Assembly (NCBI GenBank): GCA_023663525.1 | Contig: JAMPHF010000001.1 | Coordinates: forward strand, 54,264 to 94,502 | Length of the DNA: 40,239 nt | Reading direction: 5' to 3' | From: Bacteroides sp. | Lineage (GTDB): Bacteria > Bacteroidota > Bacteroidia > Bacteroidales > Muribaculaceae | Part shown: piece after piece, positions 25,530-34,140 of the stretch | Layout of the letters: the number at the start of each line of letters is the position of its first letter | Numbering within the stretch: the stretch's first letter is position 1 | The notes under the pieces: generated by a model | Seen by the model: only the letters and a program-made list of their open reading frames with translations | Told to the model about the DNA's origin: nothing | Database searches by the model: none | Position numbers and translations under genes: made by a program

Positions 25530-26680
25530 TGACACGTTTTCCCATCGAAGAATTTGAATCGCTTCAGACCCCGTTCTATTTCTATGATCTGAAGCTCCTC
25601 GACCGCACACTCAAGGAAGTGAAGCGTACGGCACGCGATCCACGTTTCAAGGTCCACTATGCCATAAAAGCAAATGCCAATCCCGGTATTCTGCGCTGCA
25701 TCCAGGCCGCAGGTTTCGGTGTGGATTGCGTCAGCGGTTGGGAAATACAAACTGCAACCGAAGCCGGATTCCACGGCAATCGCATAGTCTTTGCCGGTGT
25801 CGGTAAAAGCGACAACGAAATCCGTCTCGGACTTGAAAAAGGGATTGAATGTTTCAACGTCGAGTCTGAACCGGAACTGAGAGTAATCAGTCAGATAGCA
25901 ACCTCCATGGGCAAGACCGCACCGGTGGCAATACGCGTCAATCCAAACATCGATGCACACACCCATGCCTATATCACGACAGGGCTGTCCGAAAACAAAT
26001 TCGGCATCAACCTTGAAATGCTTCCCGGAATCATATCACTCGCATGTACACTTCCCGGAATTGACCTCCGCGGACTCCACTTCCACATAGGCTCACAGAT
26101 CACCGAGACGGAACCGTTCGTCATGCTGTGCGATACCATCAATCGCTTGCAGGATGAATTCGAAGCTCGCGGAATCACATTCTCATCCATCAATCTCGGT
26201 GGCGGTCTCGGAATTGACTATGCTAACCCCGAGCGTCACCCTATCCCTGATTTCGAGGGCTATTTCACAACATTCCACAATCATCTGCGCATACGTGAAA
26301 ATCAAGAGGTACATTTTGAGCTCGGACGTTCAATCGTGGCTCAATGCGGATCGCTAATCACAAAAGTCCTCTACGTCAAGCGCGGAACCACCAAGCAATT
26401 TGCGATTGTCGATGCCGGCATGAGTGACCTTATTCGTCCCGCACTCTATAATGCCCATCATAAAATCGAAAACATCACATCTCCCAACGGTGAATTGCAG
26501 CACTACGATGTCGTGGGTCCGATATGTGAATCCTCCGACTGTTTCGGTCAGGACGAGACCTTGCCGGAAGTCAAACGGGGCGATCTGCTCGCACTACGTT
26601 CGGCGGGTGCATACGGTGAGATCATGGCCTCACGCTACAATTGCCGTCCGTTCCCACCATCTTATTTTTCAGAAAACTAA
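25529..26680 (+). CDS. lysA: Diaminopimelate decarboxylase
   Basis: This 383-residue PLP enzyme converts meso-diaminopimelate to lysine. The PLP lysine is in HYAIKANANP (Lys47); the glycine-rich phosphate site is INLGGGLGIDY; the specificity helix region HFHIGSQITETEPF and the C-terminal CESSDCFGQDETLP (active-site Cys of the neighbouring subunit) and SAGAYG are all present. The length is slightly short of the 400-420 common in other phyla but complete. It overlaps lysC by one base and precedes an OPT transporter by 15 bp. Together with lysC it makes the start and end of the lysine branch one unit. Confidence 0.95.
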   Translation: MTRFPIEEFESLQTPFYFYDLKLLDRTLKEVKRTARDPRFKVHYAIKANANPGILRCIQAAGFGVDCVSGWEIQTATEAGFHGNRIVFAGVGKSDNEIRLGLEKGIECFNVESEPELRVISQIATSMGKTAPVAIRVNPNIDAHTHAYITTGLSENKFGINLEMLPGIISLACTLPGIDLRGLHFHIGSQITETEPFVMLCDTINRLQDEFEARGITFSSINLGGGLGIDYANPERHPIPDFEGYFTTFHNHLRIRENQEVHFELGRSIVAQCGSLITKVLYVKRGTTKQFAIVDAGMSDLIRPALYNAHHKIENITSPNGELQHYDVVGPICESSDCFGQDETLPEVKRGDLLALRSAGAYGEIMASRYNCRPFPPSYFSEN

Positions 26681-26695
26681 TTGAAACCAATCATT

Positions 26696-28690
26696 ATGGC
26701 AGACAAAAAAGAAGCCAAAGAGGTCTACATGGATGCCGATCCACTCGAACTGCCTGAAAACGCATTCCGAGAACTCGGTGAGGACGAAGTCTACCGTCCC
26801 ATCATGCACCCGGCTCACGATTATCCGGAAGTCACACCCTACTCTGTCGGTATGGGTCTCGTGCTTGCAGTCATCTTCAGTGCGGCCGCAGCCTATCTCG
26901 GGCTGAAAGTCGGACAAGTATTTGAAGCGGCAATCCCCATTGCCATCATCGCAGTCGGACTCTCCGGCGCCCTCAAAAAACAGAATCCGCTCGGACAGAA
27001 CGTCATCATCCAAAGTATCGGAGCATGCTCAGGCGTGATTGTTGCCGGTGCAATCTTCACCTTGCCGGCACTCTACATCCTTCAGGCCAAATACCCGGAG
27101 ATTACTGTTAATTTCTTCCAGATATTCCTGAGTTCACTCCTTGGAGGTATTCTCGGCATACTGTTCTTCATCCCGTTCCGTAAATACTTCGTCAAGGATA
27201 TGCACGGCAAATATCCCTTCCCGGAGGCGACAGCTACCACGCAGGTACTTGCAAGCGGACTTGGCAAAGCCGCTGCAAAAAGCGATGGGCAGGCAAAGAC
27301 GCTCGTCATCGCATCGCTCATAGGCGGTATATATGACTATGCCGTTGAGACATTCGGCTGGTGGGCAGGAGTGCTCAACACTGCTGTCACAGGCTGGGGG
27401 CAGACTCTTGTCGAGAAGACAAAACTCGTGATGAGTTGCAACACCGGCGCAGCCGTACTTGGTCTCGGATATATCATCGGGCTTAACTACTCATTCATCA
27501 TATTTGCCGGATCAGTGTTCGTGTGGTGGGTCATCATACCACTTCTCGGCACATACGGCAGTGCTGAGATTACAGAAATGGCTCCTGATGCAATTTTTGC
27601 AGACTACGCGAGACTTATCGGTATCGGTGGCATCGCAATGGCCGGTATCATAGGCATAGTGAAATCATGGGGCATTATCCGCAGTGCGGTCGGTCTTGCC
27701 GGACGTGAACTCAGAGGTAAGGCCGACAATACAGTGACTGTGCGCTGGCAGAGCGACATATCGATGAAGCATATCGTATTCTTCGTCACATTGGCACTCC
27801 TCGCAGTTCTGATTTTCTTCTGGTTCGGTGTGATAAATACTTTCTGGCAAGCATTAGTTGCATGGCTTGTCGTCACCGTCATCGCATTCCTGTTCACCAC
27901 CGTTGCAGCCAATGCAATTGCAATCGTTGGTTCAAACCCGGTATCGGGCATGACTCTCATGACGCTGATCATCGCTTCGGCAATATTCGTCGGAATCGGT
28001 CTCAGCGGATCATCTGGCATAGTCGCTTCAATGGTCATCGGTGGAGTCGTCTGCACGGCACTCTCAATGGCCGGTGGATTTGTGACAGACCTGAAGGTTG
28101 GCTACTGGCTCGGCTCCACGCCCAAGAAACAGGAGAGCTGGAAATTTCTCGGCACTCTTGTCTCAGCCGCTACTGTCGGAGGTGTGATTCTGCTTCTCAA
28201 CCAAGTCTATGGTTTCACAGGGGAGAACGCGCTCGTGGCTCCTCAGGCAAACGCAATGGCCAAAGTGATTGAACCACTGATGATGGGCGGTGACACACCA
28301 TGGATTCTCTACATGGTCGGAGCTATACTTGCCCTGCTGCTCAACTGGCTCGGGGTGCCTGCTCTTGCATTCTGCCTCGGAATGTTCATACCTCTGCAAC
28401 TCAACACCCCGCTTCTCGTAGGCGGTGCAATCGCCTGGTTTGTCGGCAGTCGCTCAAAAGACAAAGCCACTAATGATGCACGCCGCGACCGTGGCACACT
28501 GATCTCATCCGGACTGATTGCCGGTGGAGCTCTATTCGGAGTGTTCGCCGCCCTCACCCGCTTCCTCGGCTTTGAGTACACCTCTCCGATGGATGCCATC
28601 GCCACTCAGTGGGCCGGTCTCGCAGTCTATGCGTTGCTTATAATCTATCTCATCATGGAGTCAATGAAAGCGAAAGGTCTAAAGGACTGA
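26696..28690 (+). CDS. OPT family oligopeptide transporter
   Basis: This protein of 664 residues with about 15 hydrophobic segments belongs to the oligopeptide transporter (OPT) family, proton-coupled importers of peptides or of metal chelates. The chosen ATG lies 15 bp after lysA and 5 codons inside a TTG-initiated frame. Family features are the N-terminal HPAHDYPEVTPYSVGMGLVL, the GLKVGQVFEAAIPIAI helix, the loop KYPFPEATATTQVLASG (a highly conserved OPT motif), and NPVSGMTLMTLI. It likely takes up small peptides; its place behind lysA hints at co-regulation with amino-acid supply, though this is inference. Confidence 0.92.
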   Translation: MADKKEAKEVYMDADPLELPENAFRELGEDEVYRPIMHPAHDYPEVTPYSVGMGLVLAVIFSAAAAYLGLKVGQVFEAAIPIAIIAVGLSGALKKQNPLGQNVIIQSIGACSGVIVAGAIFTLPALYILQAKYPEITVNFFQIFLSSLLGGILGILFFIPFRKYFVKDMHGKYPFPEATATTQVLASGLGKAAAKSDGQAKTLVIASLIGGIYDYAVETFGWWAGVLNTAVTGWGQTLVEKTKLVMSCNTGAAVLGLGYIIGLNYSFIIFAGSVFVWWVIIPLLGTYGSAEITEMAPDAIFADYARLIGIGGIAMAGIIGIVKSWGIIRSAVGLAGRELRGKADNTVTVRWQSDISMKHIVFFVTLALLAVLIFFWFGVINTFWQALVAWLVVTVIAFLFTTVAANAIAIVGSNPVSGMTLMTLIIASAIFVGIGLSGSSGIVASMVIGGVVCTALSMAGGFVTDLKVGYWLGSTPKKQESWKFLGTLVSAATVGGVILLLNQVYGFTGENALVAPQANAMAKVIEPLMMGGDTPWILYMVGAILALLLNWLGVPALAFCLGMFIPLQLNTPLLVGGAIAWFVGSRSKDKATNDARRDRGTLISSGLIAGGALFGVFAALTRFLGFEYTSPMDAIATQWAGLAVYALLIIYLIMESMKAKGLKD

Positions 28691-28698
28691 TTCTCCGG

Positions 28699-29985
28699 AT
28701 GAAAGCAATCAATCGTGAAATACTGTCAATCGCAGTACCCTCGATTATAACCAACATCACCACACCACTGCTCGCGCTGATGGATGTGGTGATTGTTGGT
28801 CACATGGGTAGTGCTGACTACATTGCCGCCATAGCCCTCGGAGGTACAATCTTCAATATGCTATACTGGCTTTTCGCCTTTCTGCGCATGGGATCGAGCG
28901 GACTGACCGCACAGGCTCACGGATCGGGCGACAAGAATGAGACTGACCTCGTGTTGATGCGTGGGTTCCTCGTTGTCATAATCGCATCGCTGACCATGAT
29001 TATATGCCAAAATCTGATTTTCAATCTTGCTACTTTCTTGTTTGAGATTGAGGACAGGCTGACAGGAATGGTGAGGGAGTATTTCACGATACTGATATGG
29101 GGGTCACCCGCCTCTCTGGCAACATTCGTGATTTCAGGGTGGTTTCTCGGTAAGAAAAACGCCGCGACACCAATGAAGGTATCGCTTGTCATAAACATCT
29201 CGAACATAATCATCAGCCTTCTTCTCGTCTTTGGATTCGGTATGAAAATCAAAGGTGTGGCAATCGGTACACTCAGTGCGCAGTGGATAGGCATTATCAT
29301 AGCTCTATATGCCGCTTTCTCAAATGACAGACCACGCCTTCCGTCACTTCATTCACTGCTGAACACCTCAAAACTAAAACGGTTCTTCTCAATCAACATT
29401 AATATTTTCGTCCGTACACTCTGCCTCATAGCAGTTACCGTATGGTTCACGCGTATTGGCTCCACCCAAGGAGTCAAGATTCTCGCCGTCAACACACTAC
29501 TCATGCAGTTTTTCACGCTTTTCTCATATTTCATGGATGGATTTGCATTTGCCGGGGAATCGCTATGCGGTAATTATATCGGAAAAAAGGATTCGGAAGG
29601 ATTGCATCTGACAATCAAATATCTTTTCAGATGGAGTCTGCTGATGGTAGCTATCTTCACGGTCATTTATGCCACCGGCGGCGAATGGCTGATGAATCTT
29701 CTCAGTGATGATACCGAAGTCATCATGACATCAAGAGAATTTTACGCATGGGTGATAGCCATTCCGGCTGTCGGATTTGCAGCCTTTACATGGGACGGCA
29801 TTTTCATCGGTGCAACACGCACACACGAAATGCTGATTTCGATAGCAGTGGCGACACTTGTATATTTCACAGCCTACCATATATTGTTTCCACTCCTCGG
29901 CAATCATGGCCTATGGCTATCGTTTCTATCCTATCTGCTTGTACGCGGCGTGACGCTCACCATCCTGAGCCGTCGGCTGGGATAA
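28699..29985 (+). CDS. MATE family efflux transporter (DinF-like)
   Basis: This 428-residue transporter starts at MKAINREILSIAVPSIITNI, 8 bp after the OPT gene; the longer frame would overlap OPT by about 80 bp. Twelve hydrophobic segments are visible, in two similar halves, with the MATE marks DVVIVGHMGSADYIAAIALG in TM2 region and FAGESLCGNYIGKKDS at the start of the second half. MATE proteins export cationic drugs or metabolites with sodium or proton exchange; the substrate here is unknown. It ends the lysC-lysA-OPT-MATE run and converges on a flippase gene, only 7 bp between stop codons. Confidence 0.9.
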   Translation: MKAINREILSIAVPSIITNITTPLLALMDVVIVGHMGSADYIAAIALGGTIFNMLYWLFAFLRMGSSGLTAQAHGSGDKNETDLVLMRGFLVVIIASLTMIICQNLIFNLATFLFEIEDRLTGMVREYFTILIWGSPASLATFVISGWFLGKKNAATPMKVSLVINISNIIISLLLVFGFGMKIKGVAIGTLSAQWIGIIIALYAAFSNDRPRLPSLHSLLNTSKLKRFFSININIFVRTLCLIAVTVWFTRIGSTQGVKILAVNTLLMQFFTLFSYFMDGFAFAGESLCGNYIGKKDSEGLHLTIKYLFRWSLLMVAIFTVIYATGGEWLMNLLSDDTEVIMTSREFYAWVIAIPAVGFAAFTWDGIFIGATRTHEMLISIAVATLVYFTAYHILFPLLGNHGLWLSFLSYLLVRGVTLTILSRRLG

Positions 29986-29992
29986 GGTGGAT

Positions 29993-31483
29993 TTACAATT
30001 TCCCTCTGAAATAGGCTATTGCATCATTCTGTATCCGTGAATGCAGAATGAAGTTTACTCCCAAATAAAGGACAATGAACACTGCCGCCTGCATCACACA
30101 CAAAAGCAGAGGGTGATAGTCCAAGCGACCGATAATCATACATGGTATCACAATCAGCAATGTCTGCACACAGTATGGAGCAAGATCCATGATGTAGTGC
30201 CACAGACTTCGCCGGGTCAGACTGACGACATAACATAACGTCACTGCCCACGTAAGGACGGAGGCAATAACCTGTCCCCACAAGAGATATTTAAGCCCTT
30301 CGACCGGTGACGACGGAGACTCAAGACCGATGTAGGGTAACACTGCGATAACAGCTATCACCGCAGTGATGTCACGCACCATCTCAGTCACAACAAGCAG
30401 CCGAGCTCGTCCGAGACCGAGGATAAAGTTACGGTAAAGCAGCATCAGTACTGTGAACACTCCTTGCACGAGCAGAATCTGAAAGAGTATGATGGATGGA
30501 TCCCACTTCGTCCCGAAAAGTGTGTGGAAAATCGGTTTAGCCATCACAATTAGCAGCCCCATAGCCGGAAAGAGAAGGTAAGCAGTGAAACGATGAGTCT
30601 TCCCACACATCCGGGAGTATCGCTCCGAATCGTCCTGAACTTTTGACAGCAACGGCAAGAATGAAGCCGTCAGTACTTGTGACAGTGACATGACTCCCAT
30701 CTTGCTCCACTTATCGGCCTGACCATAATAGCCGAGCGGCGCAAGCCCGACTTTAAGACCGATGAAGAAACCTGATATATTCTGAAATGCCGTGTTGAGG
30801 AATGATGTCACCATCACACCACTGCCGACCGCAAAGCAACTTCTCAAAGAATCCATCGAGAATACCCGGAGGGGTTTCCAGCCACCGGTGAACCATAGCA
30901 CCGCCGACTTGACAGCAGAAATGACAATTGTCTGCCAAACGATAGCCCAAGCACCCCATCCGCTGACGGCAAGATAGATACCGATGACGGATCCGGAGGC
31001 GAGACCGATTGAATTGCTGACAGCAACCATCTTAACATCCATGCGCTTCATCAGCATGTTGGTCTGAACTATTGCACTTGCATTGAGGATAAAAGACAAG
31101 AACATCACCCTGGCCAAAGGTATGAGCCTCCCATCCCCTCCAAAAAGATCAGCAATCCATGGCGATGCAAAGAATAGGATGACGTAGAGCACGATGGACA
31201 TTCCGAGATTGAACCATAGTACGGTCGAATAGTCAATATCTGTCGGATTCTTGCGCTGAATAAGAGCGGATGAAAAACCACTGTCAACAAAAAGAGACGC
31301 AAATGCCTGGAACACGAGTATAGCGGTCACTAGTCCGAAATCCTCCTGCGACAACATCCGTGCAAGCACTATGCCGGTGACAGCATACAGAATCTGCGAG
31401 GACACACGGTCAATCACATTCCACTTTATGGTACGTGCGACCGCAACCTTCAGATTACTCTCATCGTGCCCTATCTTATCCAT
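29993..31483 (-). CDS. Polysaccharide/lipopolysaccharide flippase (Wzx-like, MOP superfamily)
   Basis: This 496-residue integral membrane protein with about 14 helices belongs to the polysaccharide export branch of the MOP superfamily (WzxC-like). Typical features are the N-terminal TIKWNVIDRVSSQILYAVTG, VLARMLSQEDFGLVTAILVF, and SSALIQRKNPTDIDYSTVLW, which occurs in many such flippases. It should flip lipid-linked glycans across the inner membrane. No glycosyltransferase or polymerase genes lie near, so it is an orphan of any glycan cluster. It starts 9 bp after the DUF2807 gene and is the last member of a dus-DUF2807-flippase operon. Confidence 0.88.
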   Translation of the reverse strand: MDKIGHDESNLKVAVARTIKWNVIDRVSSQILYAVTGIVLARMLSQEDFGLVTAILVFQAFASLFVDSGFSSALIQRKNPTDIDYSTVLWFNLGMSIVLYVILFFASPWIADLFGGDGRLIPLARVMFLSFILNASAIVQTNMLMKRMDVKMVAVSNSIGLASGSVIGIYLAVSGWGAWAIVWQTIVISAVKSAVLWFTGGWKPLRVFSMDSLRSCFAVGSGVMVTSFLNTAFQNISGFFIGLKVGLAPLGYYGQADKWSKMGVMSLSQVLTASFLPLLSKVQDDSERYSRMCGKTHRFTAYLLFPAMGLLIVMAKPIFHTLFGTKWDPSIILFQILLVQGVFTVLMLLYRNFILGLGRARLLVVTEMVRDITAVIAVIAVLPYIGLESPSSPVEGLKYLLWGQVIASVLTWAVTLCYVVSLTRRSLWHYIMDLAPYCVQTLLIVIPCMIIGRLDYHPLLLCVMQAAVFIVLYLGVNFILHSRIQNDAIAYFRGKL

Positions 31484-31492
31484 CGGAACAAT

Positions 31493-32203
31493 TTATCGCG
31501 TCATCGCATCAAGCGGGAAAGTCTTGATTCCCAAAGAGCGATTTTTTATCTCAGGATTCCCCTTGAAATACACTTTAGTGCTGCCGGTGCCCATGATTGA
31601 GAATGACTTGACGGCCCACAGTCCGATAGAACCGGTACCGGTCGCCTTGACCGAAGCAGTCTGAGCCTCAAGTTCATCTGCCTGAATGACACCGGTGCCT
31701 GCAAAACTGAAATTGGCATGTCCACACTTTCCGCTGATCACGATTGTTCCACGACCCGTAGCCAAGGACGCACCCACCTCTGTGGCCACGACATCACGAA
31801 CCACAAGACGGCCATTACCGATGAGCTTGGCGGTAAATTTCGGGCCTTGAGCAATGTTCTGCACTTTGACAAGTGAATCGCCCGAATTTTCAACCCTCGT
31901 CAGATATGTCGAATAGACATGAATCACCGGAAGATTGGTCGTCCCGACACTTTCGGTGGACAACTGCATGGAAAGTTTCCCCTTTTTGTTCTTGAAAATA
32001 AACGCCGAGGCCTGCGACGATGGACATGTGAACACGGCAAGTCCGGCTGAATCCGGATTGCAGGAATACACCACATTGAGGCCATCAACGACCTTCAATT
32101 CATGAAACTCACTGACATTCAGCTCATACTTGACAAGCTCGGCACCCTGGACACTCGCGAAGCCAAGCAGAAGCAGGAAATTGAAAAAAGCCCTCATATT
32201 CAT
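31493..32203 (-). CDS. DUF2807 (head GIN domain) exported protein
   Basis: This 236-residue protein has a signal peptide (about 1-20: MNMRAFFNFLLLLGFASVQG) followed by a repetitive beta-strand region of the DUF2807 family: FHELKVVDGLNVVY, TRVENSGDSLVKV, TAKLIGNGRLVVRDV, ATGRGTIVISGKCG, FAGTGVIQADELEA and ATGTGSIGLWAV. Repeated G-T/N-G turns and strand pairs suggest a right-handed beta-helix. Members are common in Bacteroidota and are described as putative adhesins without a known activity. It overlaps the dus stop codon by four bases (ATGA), implying coupled translation. Confidence 0.85.
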   Translation of the reverse strand: MNMRAFFNFLLLLGFASVQGAELVKYELNVSEFHELKVVDGLNVVYSCNPDSAGLAVFTCPSSQASAFIFKNKKGKLSMQLSTESVGTTNLPVIHVYSTYLTRVENSGDSLVKVQNIAQGPKFTAKLIGNGRLVVRDVVATEVGASLATGRGTIVISGKCGHANFSFAGTGVIQADELEAQTASVKATGTGSIGLWAVKSFSIMGTGSTKVYFKGNPEIKNRSLGIKTFPLDAMTR

Positions 32204-33198
32204 TCTTGATTTGTTTGGTTTTCTGTTACTATATCTTCAATATGCGACAAAATCGACAGCAGCTCATCGAGTGTGGATGCCCGCAGCATATCAATCCGAG
32301 TAGCTCTGAAATTCGGAATGCCCTTGAAAAGCGGCGAAGCTGCAAGATGTCGGCGTATATGAAGAATGCCTCGGTATTCATCAATCCTATCCACGCTCTC
32401 AGTGATCTGTCGACGCAGAAGATTAAACTTCTCCTTTATTCCCGGCACGTCAACTGACAATCCATCAATGAAATTGCGTATCTCCCGGAAAATCCACGGA
32501 GCACCGATGGAAGCACGACCAACCATCACACCGTCCACACCATAGCGGGCAAACGCATCGCGGGCAAGTTCCGGGGTGGTTATGTCACCGTTGCCAATCA
32601 AGGGTATGGTCAGACGTGGATTCTCCTTAACCTTAGCAATCATCTCCCAGTCGGCAGAACCATTATACATCTGTGACCGGGTGCGACCATGCACCGTGAG
32701 CGCACGAATACCACAGTCCTGCAACTGCTCGGCAAGAGTCACGATTATTCTCGAATCATGATCCCATCCGAGACGAGTTTTCACCGTCACGGGAAGTTTC
32801 ACCGCATCGACAACCGCCCGCGTGATTTCAAGCATCTTAGGGATGTCACGCAGCAGTCCTGCGCCTGCGCCCTTTCCGGCCACTTTCTTGACAGGGCATC
32901 CAAAATTTATGTCGATTATGTCAGGAGCGGCACTCTCCACAATCTTTGCCGCCTCGACCATCGGCCCGACCTCTCGCCCATAAATCTGAATGGCAGTCGG
33001 CCGCTCACCGGGATCAATGACCAACTTACGGGTAGTCGATGGGATGTCACGCACAAGAGCATCGGCACTCACGAACTCAGTATAAACCATGGACGCGCCT
33101 TGCTCCTTGCAAATCAATCTAAAAGATCGGTCAGTCACATCTTCCATAGGTGCAAGCATAACCGGCCGCTCACCCAAGTCTATATCTGCAATTCTCAT
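32200..33198 (-). CDS. dusB: tRNA dihydrouridine synthase (DusB type)
   Basis: This 332-residue FMN-dependent enzyme reduces uridine to dihydrouridine in tRNA. It shows the FMN-barrel start VMLAPMEDVTDRSFR, the catalytic cysteine in DINFGCPVKKVAGKGAGAGL (Cys101), TVKTRLGWD, ALTVHGRTRSQMYNGSADWE, IPLIGNGDITTPELARD and GVMVGRASIGAPWIF. This combination matches the DusB subgroup. In Proteobacteria dusB is often upstream of fis; here it leads a DUF2807 protein and a flippase. A weak -7 match (TAATTTTG, 33247-33254 on the minus strand) lies about 50 bp upstream of the start. Confidence 0.93.
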   Translation of the reverse strand: MRIADIDLGERPVMLAPMEDVTDRSFRLICKEQGASMVYTEFVSADALVRDIPSTTRKLVIDPGERPTAIQIYGREVGPMVEAAKIVESAAPDIIDINFGCPVKKVAGKGAGAGLLRDIPKMLEITRAVVDAVKLPVTVKTRLGWDHDSRIIVTLAEQLQDCGIRALTVHGRTRSQMYNGSADWEMIAKVKENPRLTIPLIGNGDITTPELARDAFARYGVDGVMVGRASIGAPWIFREIRNFIDGLSVDVPGIKEKFNLLRRQITESVDRIDEYRGILHIRRHLAASPLFKGIPNFRATRIDMLRASTLDELLSILSHIEDIVTENQTNQE

Positions 33199-33340
33199 TT
33201 TATCGCGCTTACTACTGATACTCTGATAATGTGATTATTCGTGGAGCAAAATTAGCAATTATTTCTATAATTTCGGTAGTCATGCCCATAAATAGGAGGC
33301 AAAATTGGGCAAAACGACGAATTTCACAAGAAAATATGAC

Positions 33341-33382
33341 AAAAAAAAGAAGCTGGTCGCCCTTCGTGTGAGCAATCAGCTT
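33341..33382 (-). terminator. Intrinsic terminator of the small lipoprotein gene
   Basis: On the minus strand, a 13-bp stem (33370-33382 with 33350-33362, one mismatch and two G-U pairs) is followed by eight consecutive Ts (33341-33348 as A on the plus strand). It begins 45 bp after the lipoprotein stop. Confidence 0.8.
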
Positions 33383-33427
33383 AATGATTTCTTTTGTGTA
33401 AGAAAGTTCCTTCCGAGCAAGCCGAAA

Positions 33428-33631
33428 TTATTCAGCAGCAGCTACAGAGTCAACGGGGGCAGCAGCGCTGTCAGCGGGAACTGAATCAGCCGCAACTACT
33501 TCTTCTACGACAGCAACTTCTTCAACAACAGCATTTGCTGAATCTGCAGCCTCAGCAGCCTTGTCAGAAGAACCGCAAGAGAAAAGTGATGTGCTGAAAA
33601 CAACAGCGAGTAATAAAACTAACTTTTTCAT
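33428..33631 (-). CDS. Small acidic low-complexity lipoprotein
   Basis: This 67-residue protein starts MKKLVLLLAVVFSTSLFSCG, a clean lipoprotein signal with the lipid-bearing Cys19. The 48-residue mature part uses almost only Ala, Val, Glu, Asp, Ser and Pro, with repeats such as VVEEVAVVEEVVAADS and PADSAAAPVDS, and looks disordered and strongly acidic. Similar tiny lipoproteins are frequent in Bacteroidales, with no known role; they may be cell-surface or periplasmic spacers. The longer frame start is rejected because the signal begins at MKK. It is an independent transcription unit with a textbook promoter and terminator, which suggests substantial expression. Confidence 0.85.
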   Translation of the reverse strand: MKKLVLLLAVVFSTSLFSCGSSDKAAEAADSANAVVEEVAVVEEVVAADSVPADSAAAPVDSVAAAE

Positions 33632-33679
33632 TTTCTTTTTGATTAAATTATAAAACAATTTTAAGCTTCAAAAACAGCG

Positions 33680-33710
33680 CAAAGGTAAAACATTTTATTG
33701 ACTTGACAAA
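33680..33710 (-). promoter_or_regulatory. Consensus Bacteroidota promoter of the small lipoprotein gene
   Basis: Reading the minus strand, TTTG (33710-33707), exactly 19 bp, then TACCTTTG (33687-33680) is a perfect match to the TTTG / TAnnTTTG consensus. Transcription should begin near 33673, about 42 nt before the start codon. It is the best promoter match in the window. Confidence 0.88.
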
Positions 33711-34006
33711 CTTTTTTTAGAGTTTTTCCTCAAACTCGGAATTTTTAGTGAAATTTCTTTAATTTTTGTCATTATAGCATTAAGCATTTTAACATTTTAG
33801 CCCTTTAAATGATTATACATGCCTATATAGGAAAGTGTGGCTACATCCGGGATGAGACACAATGGATAATTTGGAAATTTTCGGAGAGCACGGGGATTGT
33901 ATAGAATAATCTTGATTCCTATGGTCGTCTATCCACGGATAATTTCATAAATTCGGCAGCTTCTATATCACATTTATGTTAAAAAGCATATTTTTGTAAC
34001 AAAAAT
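33711..34006. other. AT-rich intergenic region without evident gene
   Basis: This is the distal part of the nearly 500-bp gap between the lipoprotein promoter and gdhA. It holds a ten-base match to the intergenic motif (ATGAGACACA, 33852-33861). A 31-codon frame starting at about 33810 has no family resemblance and I do not call it. Nothing else is supported. Confidence 0.5.
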
Positions 34007-34037
34007 TTTGTATTTCCACTTAATTAGCTTAACTTCG
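34007..34037 (+). promoter_or_regulatory. Promoter of gdhA
   Basis: TTTG (34007-34010), 19 bp, then TAACTTCG (34030-34037) matches the phylum promoter with one deviation in the -7 element (TTCG for TTTG). Transcription would start near 34044, giving an AT-rich leader of about 97 nt. Confidence 0.6.
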
Positions 34038-34140
34038 TAGCCGAAAATAGCTATTTGCTTTCAAAATGCTGTTTCCAATTCGTCTCTCTCAAAAAAAATG
34101 AAATATCACATAAATTATTTATAAATACAATTTCAAAGGT

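Noticed and set aside
33810..33905. 31-codon frame in the gdhA upstream region
   Set aside because: It is too short, lies in AT-rich spacer and has no recognisable features.
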